Below are positions 8,781 to 16,743 of a DNA stretch of 64,000 bases, in pieces (within the stretch, counting starts at the first letter, position 1; every line of letters begins with the position of its first letter). The notes beneath the pieces are model-generated. The model searched no databases, had not been told where the DNA came from, and saw nothing but the letters and a program-made list of their open reading frames with translations. A program made the position numbers and the translations under genes. The stretch comes from Pseudomonas sp. FP1742 (GTDB lineage Bacteria > Pseudomonadota > Gammaproteobacteria > Pseudomonadales > Pseudomonadaceae). Location: contig NZ_CP117460.1 of the NCBI RefSeq assembly GCF_030687145.1, positions 3,100,001 to 3,164,000 on the forward strand, given 5' to 3'.

Positions 8781-10028
8781 TCAGTCTACTTGACCTAGCG
8801 CGCTGGCCTGCACAACCTGCTTTCGGGCTGTCAGTAACAGAAACGCCATGATCAGTGCGGCGAACGCGGCTGGAACGCCAGCGCTGAATAGCAACTGGTG
8901 TGGCTCAAAACCTGCACTGATCAGAAGCCCTCCGGCTGCCGGACCGACGATAGAGCCGATCCGCCCCCATGCTGCAGAGTAACCCACGCCTGTGGTTTGA
9001 GCTTGTACTTCATACATTCTGACCGCGATCGCTACTTGGCCCAGTGTTCCGGCTACAAGGCATGCACCAATGGCTCCGATTGCAATCAATAAATCGCTTG
9101 GGCTGAAAGCTCTCAAGGCGGTCATCCCAATCAGCGCCACAGTTGCCATAGACGTCACCATGAGAATTTGACGAATACCAAATCGCGCAGCTAGCGGAAT
9201 CAATAGCAGGCTGCCAAGAACGCCTCCACCTCCAAGAGCGGCCACCCCCAACGCAGCATTTGCAACAGTAAACCCCAAGGTGGTCAGTACGGTCGGTACC
9301 CAGAAGCAAAGCGCATAGAAGGTGGTGAAGGTGAATAGAGAAAACGACCAGAGCAGCATGGTTTGCAGGCGTTGAGGTTTTTTTAACAAACTCGCCACTC
9401 CGACACTCGTGCTGGAGAGTACCTTATTACCTGACTCGTGACCTGGTAGTACCCAAATTAGCCAGGGAACCAGTAGCGCAGGCAAGATACTGCCCAGCAC
9501 GAAAAGGCTTTGCCATCCGAACCTCTCAATCAGTGCCCCCCCAACCAAACCGCCGACGGTGGCACCGAGCGAAAGACCAGCACCCACCGCCACACTGACT
9601 GCCTCTTTCCTCCCTGAGGGGCCATTTGCCACGGCCAGAGCAATAGCAGCAGGCAATACCGCGCCAAGTCCAATTCCGGTGATCAAGCGCCATGCCGCCA
9701 GGGTAAAGATTGAATGGGAGAGCAATGTAGCAATACTACCTAATGCAAACCCGATCACGCTGATAATGATGACGGTCTTCTTACCATACCGCTCACTCAC
9801 ACGACCACTCAGCAAGTAGCCGATTACCGCACCCGCGCTGGTAGCAATGAATACGGGGGAAAATGCCGAGACGGGCAAAGCCCACTCTTTGGAGAGCGCG
9901 GGCACCACAAAGGCGATCAGCGTGGTGTCAAAGCCATCAAGCAAGACGGCCAGAAAGGCAACCGTGACAACGGACCAGCGCACAGGATGGTTTTTTTGAT
10001 TTTCATAAGCGAAAGGATGTGACTGCAT
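8781..10028 (-). CDS. MFS transporter, aromatic acid:H+ symporter (AAHS) type
   Basis: This 415-residue protein has about twelve membrane spans and the AAHS signature DGFDTTLIAFVVPALSKEW in TM1 (about residues 32-50), as in PcaK, BenK and MhpT. AAHS proteins import aromatic acids with protons across the inner membrane. Another MFS motif, GRVSERYGKK, follows TM2. I chose the ATG at 10028; a TTG four codons upstream is the alternative. The gene is divergent from a carboxylesterase, which suggests ester hydrolysis coupled to uptake of the aromatic product, but this is inference. Confidence 0.85.
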   Translation of the reverse strand: MQSHPFAYENQKNHPVRWSVVTVAFLAVLLDGFDTTLIAFVVPALSKEWALPVSAFSPVFIATSAGAVIGYLLSGRVSERYGKKTVIIISVIGFALGSIATLLSHSIFTLAAWRLITGIGLGAVLPAAIALAVANGPSGRKEAVSVAVGAGLSLGATVGGLVGGALIERFGWQSLFVLGSILPALLVPWLIWVLPGHESGNKVLSSTSVGVASLLKKPQRLQTMLLWSFSLFTFTTFYALCFWVPTVLTTLGFTVANAALGVAALGGGGVLGSLLLIPLAARFGIRQILMVTSMATVALIGMTALRAFSPSDLLIAIGAIGACLVAGTLGQVAIAVRMYEVQAQTTGVGYSAAWGRIGSIVGPAAGGLLISAGFEPHQLLFSAGVPAAFAALIMAFLLLTARKQVVQASALGQVD

Positions 10029-10184
10029 GAAAATATCCAATGTTGAGAGCAGGGCAAGTCATTCCCATACGCTGCAATGCGCTGCTGTCCGTCCGAGTGT
10101 CTATGCACCAGCGACTAATCCAGCGGGATCGCTCACGTTAGATGCTTCATATTTCCTGGTCTATCCGCCTGAATAGAACGTAGT

Positions 10185-10209
10185 GTTCCAAAATCAGAAC
10201 GTTTGGAAC
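10185..10209. promoter_or_regulatory. Perfect inverted repeat in divergent promoter region
   Basis: GTTCCAAA and TTTGGAAC are exact inverted copies separated by nine bases. The repeat lies between the divergent MFS (start 10028) and esterase (start 10367) genes. Dyads of this size are usual for LysR-type sites, and a LysR gene sits at 7784-8704. The rest of the 338-base gap shows no other clear signal. Confidence 0.5.
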
Positions 10210-10366
10210 CTGGCGCAACGTAAAAAATAATTAGCGTATTTACCAAGTAATCGTTTCATTCATGGAACGCTTAGTTTCGAAGGTGGCGTTTTTTAGCAAA
10301 TTAATCGGATAGCGGCTGATGCACGACCACCGTCTACTACGACCAAATATGTCGGAGGAATTTGTT

Positions 10367-11695
10367 ATGTCATCAACCGAAACGAGTATTCCTGGTTTAC
10401 AGCACGACTCTGGCGAACTAGTTGCCATTCGCCTGAGTGGTATTCGCTACGCTCAAGCCGCACGTTTTCAGCCCCCTGAGGCAATCGAACCTCCGGAGAA
10501 TTTATTGTCGGCCACCGCCGGCCATTCAAAAATCCCCTGTCAGCTGCCTTCACGTCTGGAGCGCGTAATGAGCGCACCTTTAGTCGATCTGCCCCAGACC
10601 GAAGATTGCCTTTTGCTGGACATCACTCTGCCACCGGGCAATCTCAATAACTGCCCAGTGATGGTTTGGTTTCATGGCGGCGGCTACTTCACGGGGGGCG
10701 GTGGGCTACCGTGGTACCGGGCCGAAAAGCTTTCCCAGGAGGGCGGCGTTATCGTTGTCAACGTGAGCTACCGCTTGGGAGTGTTTGGTTATTTGCTTCT
10801 GGACGGGGTTTGTGAAGGCAATCTGGGATTGCTCGATCAGATTGAGGCGGTTCGCTGGGTTAATCGCCATATCGCTAAGCTCGGTGGCGACCCGGGAAAG
10901 GTCACGCTGTTCGGGCAATCTGCTGGTGGGCAGTCAATTGCCTACTTAATGGCCATGGACAATATTCGCCCGCTGTTCGCTCATGCGATTTTGCAGAGTC
11001 CGCCTATGGGGGTGCATCAGGACGAAGCAGGTGCCAGAGCTTTCGGTGAGACATTCGCGGCAATGCTCGGTAAGGATCCACTCACGGCAAGCGTAGAAGA
11101 ATTGTTGGCCGCGCAAGCCCAAGCGTTGTCGGTTGCTAAATCTACGCTGGTCATTGGTCCCATCGTAGATTGCTACCCACTATCAGCATTGCCGGAACTA
11201 CAAAAGGCCTGGTCGTCTTGCCGTGTACCGACGTTGCTCGGTTGGACAGCGGACGAAGCGTTGCCGTTCCTTCCTTTGCCAGAGGGCGAAGGACTATCGA
11301 CTGCTCATCGCCGGATGCTGATGCGCCAACAAGGAGAGCCTTTAGCTAACTCGCTCTTCATCGACGGCACGCGGCAATTGGCCTATACACTCGCTGAGGC
11401 CGGTCAGCCGGTTTACCTATACAGCTTTGCTTGGCAGGCACCCGATTCTCTTTGGGGCGCCTGTCATTGCATCGAACTGCCATTTTTGCTCGGCGATGAA
11501 AGTGATTGGTCTACAGCCCCAATGCTTCAGGGGGCGGTATGGACTCAGCTTGAGAGGCAGGGTGCGGCGTTGCGTTCAATCTGGCTTGAATTCGCCCGCA
11601 ACGCATCAGCGCAGGAAGTCGAGGCATCAGTATCGCGACCGTGGCGGCTTTGGAGCGTAAGCCCTTGCGCATCATTGTCTGACGTAGATTTGTAA
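10367..11695 (+). CDS. Type-B carboxylesterase/lipase family hydrolase
   Basis: The 442-residue protein is an alpha/beta hydrolase of the carboxylesterase type B family. The oxyanion loop HGGGYFTGGG begins at residue 103. The nucleophile elbow GQSAGG gives Ser185. Glu298 (or Asp297) in GWTADEALPF and His367 in GACHCIELPF complete the triad. It lacks a signal peptide, so it probably acts in the cytoplasm. The ATG at 10367 has a strong GGAGGA site; an upstream ATG at 10319 does not. Divergence from an aromatic-acid importer suggests hydrolysis of an aromatic ester. At 442 residues it is shorter than typical type-B enzymes (about 500). Confidence 0.83.
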   Translation: MSSTETSIPGLQHDSGELVAIRLSGIRYAQAARFQPPEAIEPPENLLSATAGHSKIPCQLPSRLERVMSAPLVDLPQTEDCLLLDITLPPGNLNNCPVMVWFHGGGYFTGGGGLPWYRAEKLSQEGGVIVVNVSYRLGVFGYLLLDGVCEGNLGLLDQIEAVRWVNRHIAKLGGDPGKVTLFGQSAGGQSIAYLMAMDNIRPLFAHAILQSPPMGVHQDEAGARAFGETFAAMLGKDPLTASVEELLAAQAQALSVAKSTLVIGPIVDCYPLSALPELQKAWSSCRVPTLLGWTADEALPFLPLPEGEGLSTAHRRMLMRQQGEPLANSLFIDGTRQLAYTLAEAGQPVYLYSFAWQAPDSLWGACHCIELPFLLGDESDWSTAPMLQGAVWTQLERQGAALRSIWLEFARNASAQEVEASVSRPWRLWSVSPCASLSDVDL

Positions 11696-11965
11696 TCAGA
11701 AGGAGTACCCATGGTGGATTCGCTCAAGTGCATCGTTGACTTTTAGGTATCCAGTTTCACTGTGTGCGTGCTCCAGCGCAGTGGATCCACCGAATTCTGT
11801 TTTCGGCTGATTCAGCCAAATATCCGCGTTCGCTTTGTTGCCAAAGACTTGCTCGGCTTGTAGCTGAATCAGCTCCACATAATTCAATTTTGAAGCTCCG
11901 ATAAAAAATCCACCCGTGAACAGGAGGCTCGTCAGAAGCAATGGACGCTCTTTGTCTTGCTGCAT
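11696..11965 (-). CDS. MbcA/ParS/Xre-type antitoxin-like protein, orphan
   Basis: This 89-residue protein matches the C-terminal toxin-binding domain of Xre/MbcA/ParS antitoxins (formerly DUF2384): YVELIQLQAEQVFGNK, then ADIWLNQPKTEFGGSTALEH, then TGYLKVNDALERIHHGYSF. Antitoxins of this class normally pair with a RES-domain toxin that depletes NAD, and carry an N-terminal helix-turn-helix. Here the N-terminus is short and no RES gene is adjacent, so it may be a solo regulator or a remnant. I chose the ATG at 11965; a GTG at 11986 is possible. Its stop codon abuts the convergent esterase stop. Confidence 0.7.
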   Translation of the reverse strand: MQQDKERPLLLTSLLFTGGFFIGASKLNYVELIQLQAEQVFGNKANADIWLNQPKTEFGGSTALEHAHSETGYLKVNDALERIHHGYSF

Positions 11966-12317
11966 AAAAAGCAAAATGTCAAACACTCGACCTGGCTCTG
12001 TACGGGGTTGTTGTCTCTTATGCGTAACCGAATCAATTAGTTAAGAGGCTAGAAAGGTCATTTCCGGGGATTTCGCGATTGGAGCACAGAAGGGAGTAGG
12101 GCCGTGAAGTGATTTCGAATCCTAATCGGTCAACCAAGTAAATGACTTATGGAAACGTTACATCCATACACATCATTTAACAAGTGGGCGATGTCAGATG
12201 TTCATAAGCGATCAGCAGCCCAAAAGTACTGGCTCAGTGTCCCTCAAATGAACGCAACTGTTCATCGATTTTTGTTCATCAAATGAGTTTTTCCACCCAG
12301 CACCAATTTATTGCGCT

Positions 12318-12443
12318 GTAGTGGTCTACAAAAAACCGAACACTGGTGAAATCATCGAAAGCAAGGGTGGAAATCACAAGGGGCTTAAAGAATGGAAAAC
12401 TGAGCACGGCTCCGCGACCGTTGAGTCCTGTCTGACAAAGTGA
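12318..12443 (+). pseudogene. 3' fragment of an mvaT-like (H-NS family) gene
   Basis: A plus-strand frame encodes VVVYKKPNTGEIIESKGGNH, then KGLKEWKTEHGSATVESCLTK, then a stop at 12441-12443. This is the C-terminal DNA-binding domain of the Pseudomonas xenogeneic silencer MvaT/MvaU (TGE..E.KGGNHK.LKEWK). The frame continues upstream for a few codons without start or oligomerisation domain, so about two thirds of the gene is missing. It keeps a downstream terminator. It is probably a remnant carried by a mobile segment. The rest of 11987-12637 shows no other gene. Confidence 0.8.
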
Positions 12444-12457
12444 TTCTGGTTTGAGTA

Positions 12458-12485
12458 CAAAAGGGCCCGAGAGGACCCTTTTTTT
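12458..12485 (+). terminator. Rho-independent terminator after the mvaT fragment
   Basis: A stem of AAAAGGG-C-CC paired with GG-A-CCCTTTT, with one C/A mismatch and a short loop, is followed directly by a run of seven Ts. It lies 15 bases after the mvaT fragment stop, where intact mvaT genes often have a terminator. Confidence 0.75.
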
Positions 12486-12637
12486 GATGATGTATGAAGA
12501 GCGATTTTTTCCTGGGACAAGTAGGACTGATGTTGCGCATTGCGCTTAACGTAGTCTTCCTTTTTGCCTACTCATCATTTCCTTCATCATCGAGCTCGGC
12601 ATCCATACCAAGCCGGTTCATATTTGTGCTAGCAAAG

Positions 12638-13420
12638 TCATTCAAATAAAGCTACAGCGCGGACAAATCCTGCAGAGGCGTGTCGGATTTTGTAGGGGAA
12701 GCACGAAATCCAAAAACCTGATGCAGGGAGTAATTCCAGGTTGGCCAACTTTTCCATTTGACCGTAGCCGATGTCACGCCCGGCCTTATGCCCTTCCCAA
12801 ATGATCGAAGCATCACCTGACTTGGCGAATTTCTCTTTGGTGTACTTGAAGGGGGCGTCCCAACTCCAAGCGTCAGTTCCCACCACTCGCACCCCTCGCT
12901 CCAGTAGATATAACGTCGCGTCACGCCCCATTCCAACGCCTGCATCGAGGTAGCCCGGCTGCCCAAACAGACTTCCGGCACGTGTGTTTATTACGACGAT
13001 TTCCAAGGGCTTCAGTTCGTGATTGGTTCGCCGTAACTCAGCTTCCAACTCCGATACAGTCACCACGTGTCCATCGGGCAAGTGCCGAAAGTCGAGCTTT
13101 ACGCCAGGCTGTAAACACCATTCCAACGGCAACTCATCGATACCGAATGCCGGCTTCCCACCGTCCGTTGTGGATGCATAGTGCCAAGGTGCATCCATGT
13201 GAGTACCACTATGTGTAGTGATACTGAGCCGCTCAGCCGCCCATGACTCATTGCCAGGCAAGTCTTCTTTGCGCAGACCGGGGAACATGGCTGCCATTTC
13301 GGGCCAACCTTCCTGGTGATCCATGTAGTCGATCTTGGGGAGCAGAGGCGGGGGATCTGTGTAGGGATTGTTGTCCAGACAGACCGACAAATCGAGCATG
13401 CGACATTTATTGAGGTTCAT
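12638..13420 (-). CDS. Cyclase-family (kynurenine formamidase-like) hydrolase
   Basis: This 260-residue protein belongs to the cyclase family (PF04199), metal-dependent amidohydrolase-like enzymes that include KynB. The metal-binding signature HSGTHMDAPWH is near residues 70-80, and GTDAWSWDAPF lies near 180. Family members hydrolyse formamides, lactones or cyclic intermediates. It is the last gene of the long minus-strand catabolic run, and its start overlaps the preceding dehydrogenase gene by 14 bases. In context it may open a lactone or cyclic intermediate formed after ring cleavage; the true substrate is unknown. Confidence 0.85.
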   Translation of the reverse strand: MNLNKCRMLDLSVCLDNNPYTDPPPLLPKIDYMDHQEGWPEMAAMFPGLRKEDLPGNESWAAERLSITTHSGTHMDAPWHYASTTDGGKPAFGIDELPLEWCLQPGVKLDFRHLPDGHVVTVSELEAELRRTNHELKPLEIVVINTRAGSLFGQPGYLDAGVGMGRDATLYLLERGVRVVGTDAWSWDAPFKYTKEKFAKSGDASIIWEGHKAGRDIGYGQMEKLANLELLPASGFWISCFPYKIRHASAGFVRAVALFE

Positions 13421-14405
13421 GGACGACGGCTCCTGCTTTGGATTTTTTCGATAGGGTGAGACTGGGAGAGTTTCTCAACGCATTGCGCAGTAGTGCAGCA
13501 ACGGAGCCATCATGACGAAAACCCATTGCGCGAGCTCGCGGGGTTCGAAGTGGTGGCTGGCGCCCGAACAAGACCTCCAACTGAGGGTCGGGTTTGAATT
13601 TGATTTTTTCGCCATTAGCTTTGCCGAAGCGACCTGCGAGAGCATCGAGTACCTGGGCTATGGATAGTTGCAATACCGGCAACTGCCAGAGTCGACCCTC
13701 CGCCAAGTTTGTGAGTTCTGCGGCATGTAGCAGGTTCTCCACGCAACAACGAGCCGACATCCACCATGCAGCTGCATGCGGTGAAACTGGGCAGTCATAC
13801 GGCTCACCTGCAGCGTACGCATGCAAGAGGTCGCTCATGAAAGCGGACTTCAATCCGTTTGGTTCGGTTGGGCGAGCTACAATCCCGGGAAGTCGTAGCA
13901 CACGTCCATCGACTTCGCCACGGCGAGCCAAGTCCTCAATGGCAATCTCGATCATGCGCTTGTGTGCTGCGTAGGAAAGCTGAGGGTGCGCAGCCTGCGT
14001 TTCATCCATTCTCGTAGGGAGTTCACCTCCGTATACGGCAACACTGCTTGCATAGACCAATACGGGGGGGCAGTCGTGGTTGCGCAATTGATGCAAGAGC
14101 TCCAGGCTGGCTTGCAAATTGACTTGGTAGCCCAGATCGTAATTCATCTCTGCAGCGCCGCCAGGGATGCTAACGAGGTGAAAAACCACATCGATTCCGT
14201 CAGCCAACACCCGACGCAGCAGTGCCGGATCGGTAATGCTGCCTGAATGGCGGCGCAGGCGACTGTCTTCTGGCAGGTCATCCAGATTCTGGTCAAGCAG
14301 CAGAAGCGCTTCGATCTTTCGCCCGCGAATCTCACCCAGCTTCAGCAGGTGGGTGACCAGTTCACGACCAACGAACCCATTGGCACCACTGACCATCACG
14401 CGCAT
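13407..14405 (-). CDS. NAD-dependent epimerase/dehydratase (extended SDR)
   Basis: The 332-residue protein is an extended short-chain dehydrogenase. The NAD-binding motif GANGFVGRE is at residues 7-15, and the catalytic YAAHK (Tyr-X3-Lys) is near residue 145, with an upstream Ser in VYASSVAVYGG. It resembles the DenD/UDP-sugar epimerase-like branch, where many members oxidise hydroxy-acids. It overlaps the FAH-family gene by ten bases and the cyclase gene by 14, indicating tight co-expression. Within this operon it probably oxidises a hydroxylated pathway intermediate; this is inference from position. Confidence 0.82.
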   Translation of the reverse strand: MRVMVSGANGFVGRELVTHLLKLGEIRGRKIEALLLLDQNLDDLPEDSRLRRHSGSITDPALLRRVLADGIDVVFHLVSIPGGAAEMNYDLGYQVNLQASLELLHQLRNHDCPPVLVYASSVAVYGGELPTRMDETQAAHPQLSYAAHKRMIEIAIEDLARRGEVDGRVLRLPGIVARPTEPNGLKSAFMSDLLHAYAAGEPYDCPVSPHAAAWWMSARCCVENLLHAAELTNLAEGRLWQLPVLQLSIAQVLDALAGRFGKANGEKIKFKPDPQLEVLFGRQPPLRTPRARAMGFRHDGSVAALLRNALRNSPSLTLSKKSKAGAVVHEPQ

Positions 14406-15388
14406 GTCCAGCCTCCCTGCACCACACGCTGATCGATTGCGCCAAATAGCACATCATCATTGGGCCCCCTGACCTCCATTCGTATTCTGTCACCGAAGTG
14501 CATGAAGCCGGTGCGAGGTGCACCTTCAGCGATGGTCTCGATGGCTCGGCGCTCCGAAATGCAGGCAGACCCAACAGACCGGTCGGCATTTGAAACTGTG
14601 CCTGAGCCGATCAACGTACCGGCACTCAGTTTGCGCGTCAGCGCAGCGTGGGCAATTAACTGGTGGAAGCCAAAGTGCATGGCTCCTCCGTGCGGATGAC
14701 CAAACCACTCGCCATTCCACTCGACCTTTAACGGGAGATGTACACGGCCGTTAACCCACGCTTCGTCCAGTTCGTCTGGGGTAACAGCTACAGGGGCGAA
14801 ACTGGTAGAAGGCTTAGCCTGGAGGAAACCAAAGCCAGTTTTCATCTCTCGCGGTGCCAAGGCGCGAAGGCTAACGTCGTTTAACTGCAGCACCAGGCGA
14901 ATATGTTTTAGTGCCTGCTCAGCAGGACAACCCATAGGGACGCCGTCTAGCAGTACAGCGAACTCGCCTTCGAAATCGATGCCATGAGCCTCACTGGGCA
15001 AGGGTATGTCTGCACGCGGGCCAAGAAAATCGTCGCCGGCACCCTGGTAGATCAGGGGGATACGTTCGATGTTCTCGATGGGCTCCAGGTTGAAAGCTTT
15101 CTGCATCAATTCGCCATGGCTGAGGAAGCAGGAACCGTCCAACCACTGCCATGCGCGCGGTAGTGGGGCCATCAACTGTTCAATGGCAAGCTCAAAGCTT
15201 CCGGCGACCTCACAGAGGTTCAAACTACGATAAAGATTTTCCAGATCCGGTTGCACGTTTTCCCAGCTATCCAACGCAGCCTGCATTGTGGCGACAATCC
15301 CGCTGGCGTCTACAGCATGCTGTAGATCGCGCGAGACCACGAGCAGGCGTCCGTCCCGGGTACCGTCATTGAGTGTGGCAAGCTTCAT
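14396..15388 (-). CDS. Fumarylacetoacetate hydrolase (FAH) family protein
   Basis: The 330-residue protein has the C-terminal FAH fold. The metal-binding acidic residues are in GIDFEGEFAVLLDG (about residues 135-150), followed by LQLNDVSLRAL and the segment GTLIGSGTVSNADRSVGSACISE. FAH enzymes hydrolyse C-C bonds of acylpyruvates or act as hydratases and decarboxylases on meta-cleavage products. This suits a step after the extradiol dioxygenase encoded in the same operon. The gene overlaps both neighbours by 4 and 10 bases. Its N-terminal region of about 120 residues is longer than in the minimal FAH domain. Confidence 0.87.
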   Translation of the reverse strand: MKLATLNDGTRDGRLLVVSRDLQHAVDASGIVATMQAALDSWENVQPDLENLYRSLNLCEVAGSFELAIEQLMAPLPRAWQWLDGSCFLSHGELMQKAFNLEPIENIERIPLIYQGAGDDFLGPRADIPLPSEAHGIDFEGEFAVLLDGVPMGCPAEQALKHIRLVLQLNDVSLRALAPREMKTGFGFLQAKPSTSFAPVAVTPDELDEAWVNGRVHLPLKVEWNGEWFGHPHGGAMHFGFHQLIAHAALTRKLSAGTLIGSGTVSNADRSVGSACISERRAIETIAEGAPRTGFMHFGDRIRMEVRGPNDDVLFGAIDQRVVQGGWTCA

Positions 15389-15957
15389 GGCAGGAGCTCC
15401 TGCAGATCCGGAGCATAACGACCGTCCAGGAGGATGAAGACCATCCTCGCCATTTGCTCTGTGCGGTTACTCCAAGCGTGGTTGGTGCCTCGCTGTACCA
15501 CTATGTCACCTTTCTTGAGGTGAACCTCTTCCCCGTCAAGCACTAACCAAATCTCACCTTCCGTGACGACTCCATAATCCAATGTCTCGGTGCGGTGCAT
15601 AAGTTTGTGTTTAGAGTCGGCCTTTCCAGTACCTGCATGGCTTTGGCCAATCTCTGCGAACGCAGCAGCTGCATCCTCTGCGCTGACCTGGTTTTGGATG
15701 CTGTCCGGCGGGATATCCACCACTCGAATCACGCTACCCAGCGGCCCAGGGATAAGTTGCAGCGGCTGGGCAGTAGGGTCATCAGCGTTGTCCAGTGGGG
15801 CGGGGGTGGTTGCGCTGTTCCATACTTCGTAGAAGACAGTACCTGGAATCGCTTTGAGCGGGAAGTTGTTCGGTGTTGCGCCGCAGCTAGCGACGACGGC
15901 ATGCCCCTTGGCATCGTGACCCGTAACAATGCGTTTAAAATCTGGAAGTTTTTGCAT
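15385..15957 (-). CDS. Cupin-domain protein
   Basis: This 190-residue protein carries one clear cupin barrel in its C-terminal half: KLMHRTETLDYGVVTEGEIW, then LVLDGEEVHLKKGDIVVQRG and NHAWSNRT. Cupin motif 1 is atypical, because the usual HXH is replaced by MHRTETLDY; metal binding is therefore uncertain. Such cupins act in catabolic clusters as isomerases, small dioxygenases or sensors. Its stop overlaps the FAH gene start (ATGA) and it begins nine bases after the SDR stop, so it is part of the operon. I cannot name a reaction. Confidence 0.8.
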   Translation of the reverse strand: MQKLPDFKRIVTGHDAKGHAVVASCGATPNNFPLKAIPGTVFYEVWNSATTPAPLDNADDPTAQPLQLIPGPLGSVIRVVDIPPDSIQNQVSAEDAAAAFAEIGQSHAGTGKADSKHKLMHRTETLDYGVVTEGEIWLVLDGEEVHLKKGDIVVQRGTNHAWSNRTEQMARMVFILLDGRYAPDLQELLP

Positions 15958-15966
15958 AAAGTCTCC

Positions 15967-16743
15967 TTAGTTTCCATCACCGATGGTGGTACCACCATCG
16001 ACTACAATGTTCTGTCCGCTGATGAACGCGCCGCCTGGTGCGGCCAGTAAAAGTGCCAAGGCAGCTACTTCCTCCGGGCGCCCAACACGACGCAATGGGG
16101 TGAGCGCCATGCGGCGCTGCATCACTTCAGGGTTATCTGTTAGTGGGCGTGCGAATTCGGTTTGAATCACGCCGGGGCTGATAGCATTGATGCGGATGTT
16201 CTCGGGGCCCCATTCCACAGCGAGATTGCGGGCGAGTTGTGCCAGGCCTGCCTTCGATATCCCGTAAAGCCCCAGTGCCTTGTTGCCGCGCACCCCGGCG
16301 ATGCTGGCCATCAGCACCACGCTGCCGCCACCCCGCGCTGCCATGGCCGGTAGCACGGCACTGGTCAGCCACAATGCGCTGCGCAGGTTCACGGTCAGGG
16401 TGGCGTCCCAGTCGAGATCGCTCGCGGTTGCCAGCGGCCCCATGTGCGGGGCGATGCCAGCGTTGCACACCAGCGCGTCGAGGATGCCAAAGCGCGCCAG
16501 CACGGCCTCGGCCAGGATAACGACATCCTCCTGCTGGCTGAGGTCGGCGGCGATGGGCCAGGCGTCGAAGCCCTCCCTAGTCAAGGTTGCGGCCACCCGA
16601 GTACAGTCTTCAAGACTCTCGCTACTAATGGCCAGGCGCGCCCCGGCACGGCCATAAGCACGGGCGATGGCCAGACCGATGCCGCGGGTAGCGCCGGTGA
16701 TCAACGCCGCCTTGCCGGCCATGCCGAATAGGTCTGTATTCAT
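15967..16743 (-). CDS. Short-chain dehydrogenase/reductase (classical SDR)
   Basis: The 258-residue protein is a classical SDR. TGATRGIG near residues 16-23 binds the nucleotide, NAG is at about residues 90-92, the catalytic Ser is in SVVLMASIAGVRG, and YGISK supplies Tyr-X3-Lys. The C-terminus has GQNIVVDGGTT, as in FabG-like members. The ATG at 16743 overlaps the MFS stop codon (ATGA), which indicates translational coupling; a 20-residue upstream extension inside the MFS gene is unlikely. It may oxidise a dihydrodiol or reduce a keto group in the pathway. The substrate is not determined. Confidence 0.88.
   Translation of the reverse strand: MNTDLFGMAGKAALITGATRGIGLAIARAYGRAGARLAISSESLEDCTRVAATLTREGFDAWPIAADLSQQEDVVILAEAVLARFGILDALVCNAGIAPHMGPLATASDLDWDATLTVNLRSALWLTSAVLPAMAARGGGSVVLMASIAGVRGNKALGLYGISKAGLAQLARNLAVEWGPENIRINAISPGVIQTEFARPLTDNPEVMQRRMALTPLRRVGRPEEVAALALLLAAPGGAFISGQNIVVDGGTTIGDGN

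Noticed and set aside
10120..10160. Possible fourth nod box (ATC then GAT) in the esterase/MFS gap
   Set aside because: The spacing is N10 rather than N9 and the second half is absent, so it does not match the pattern.
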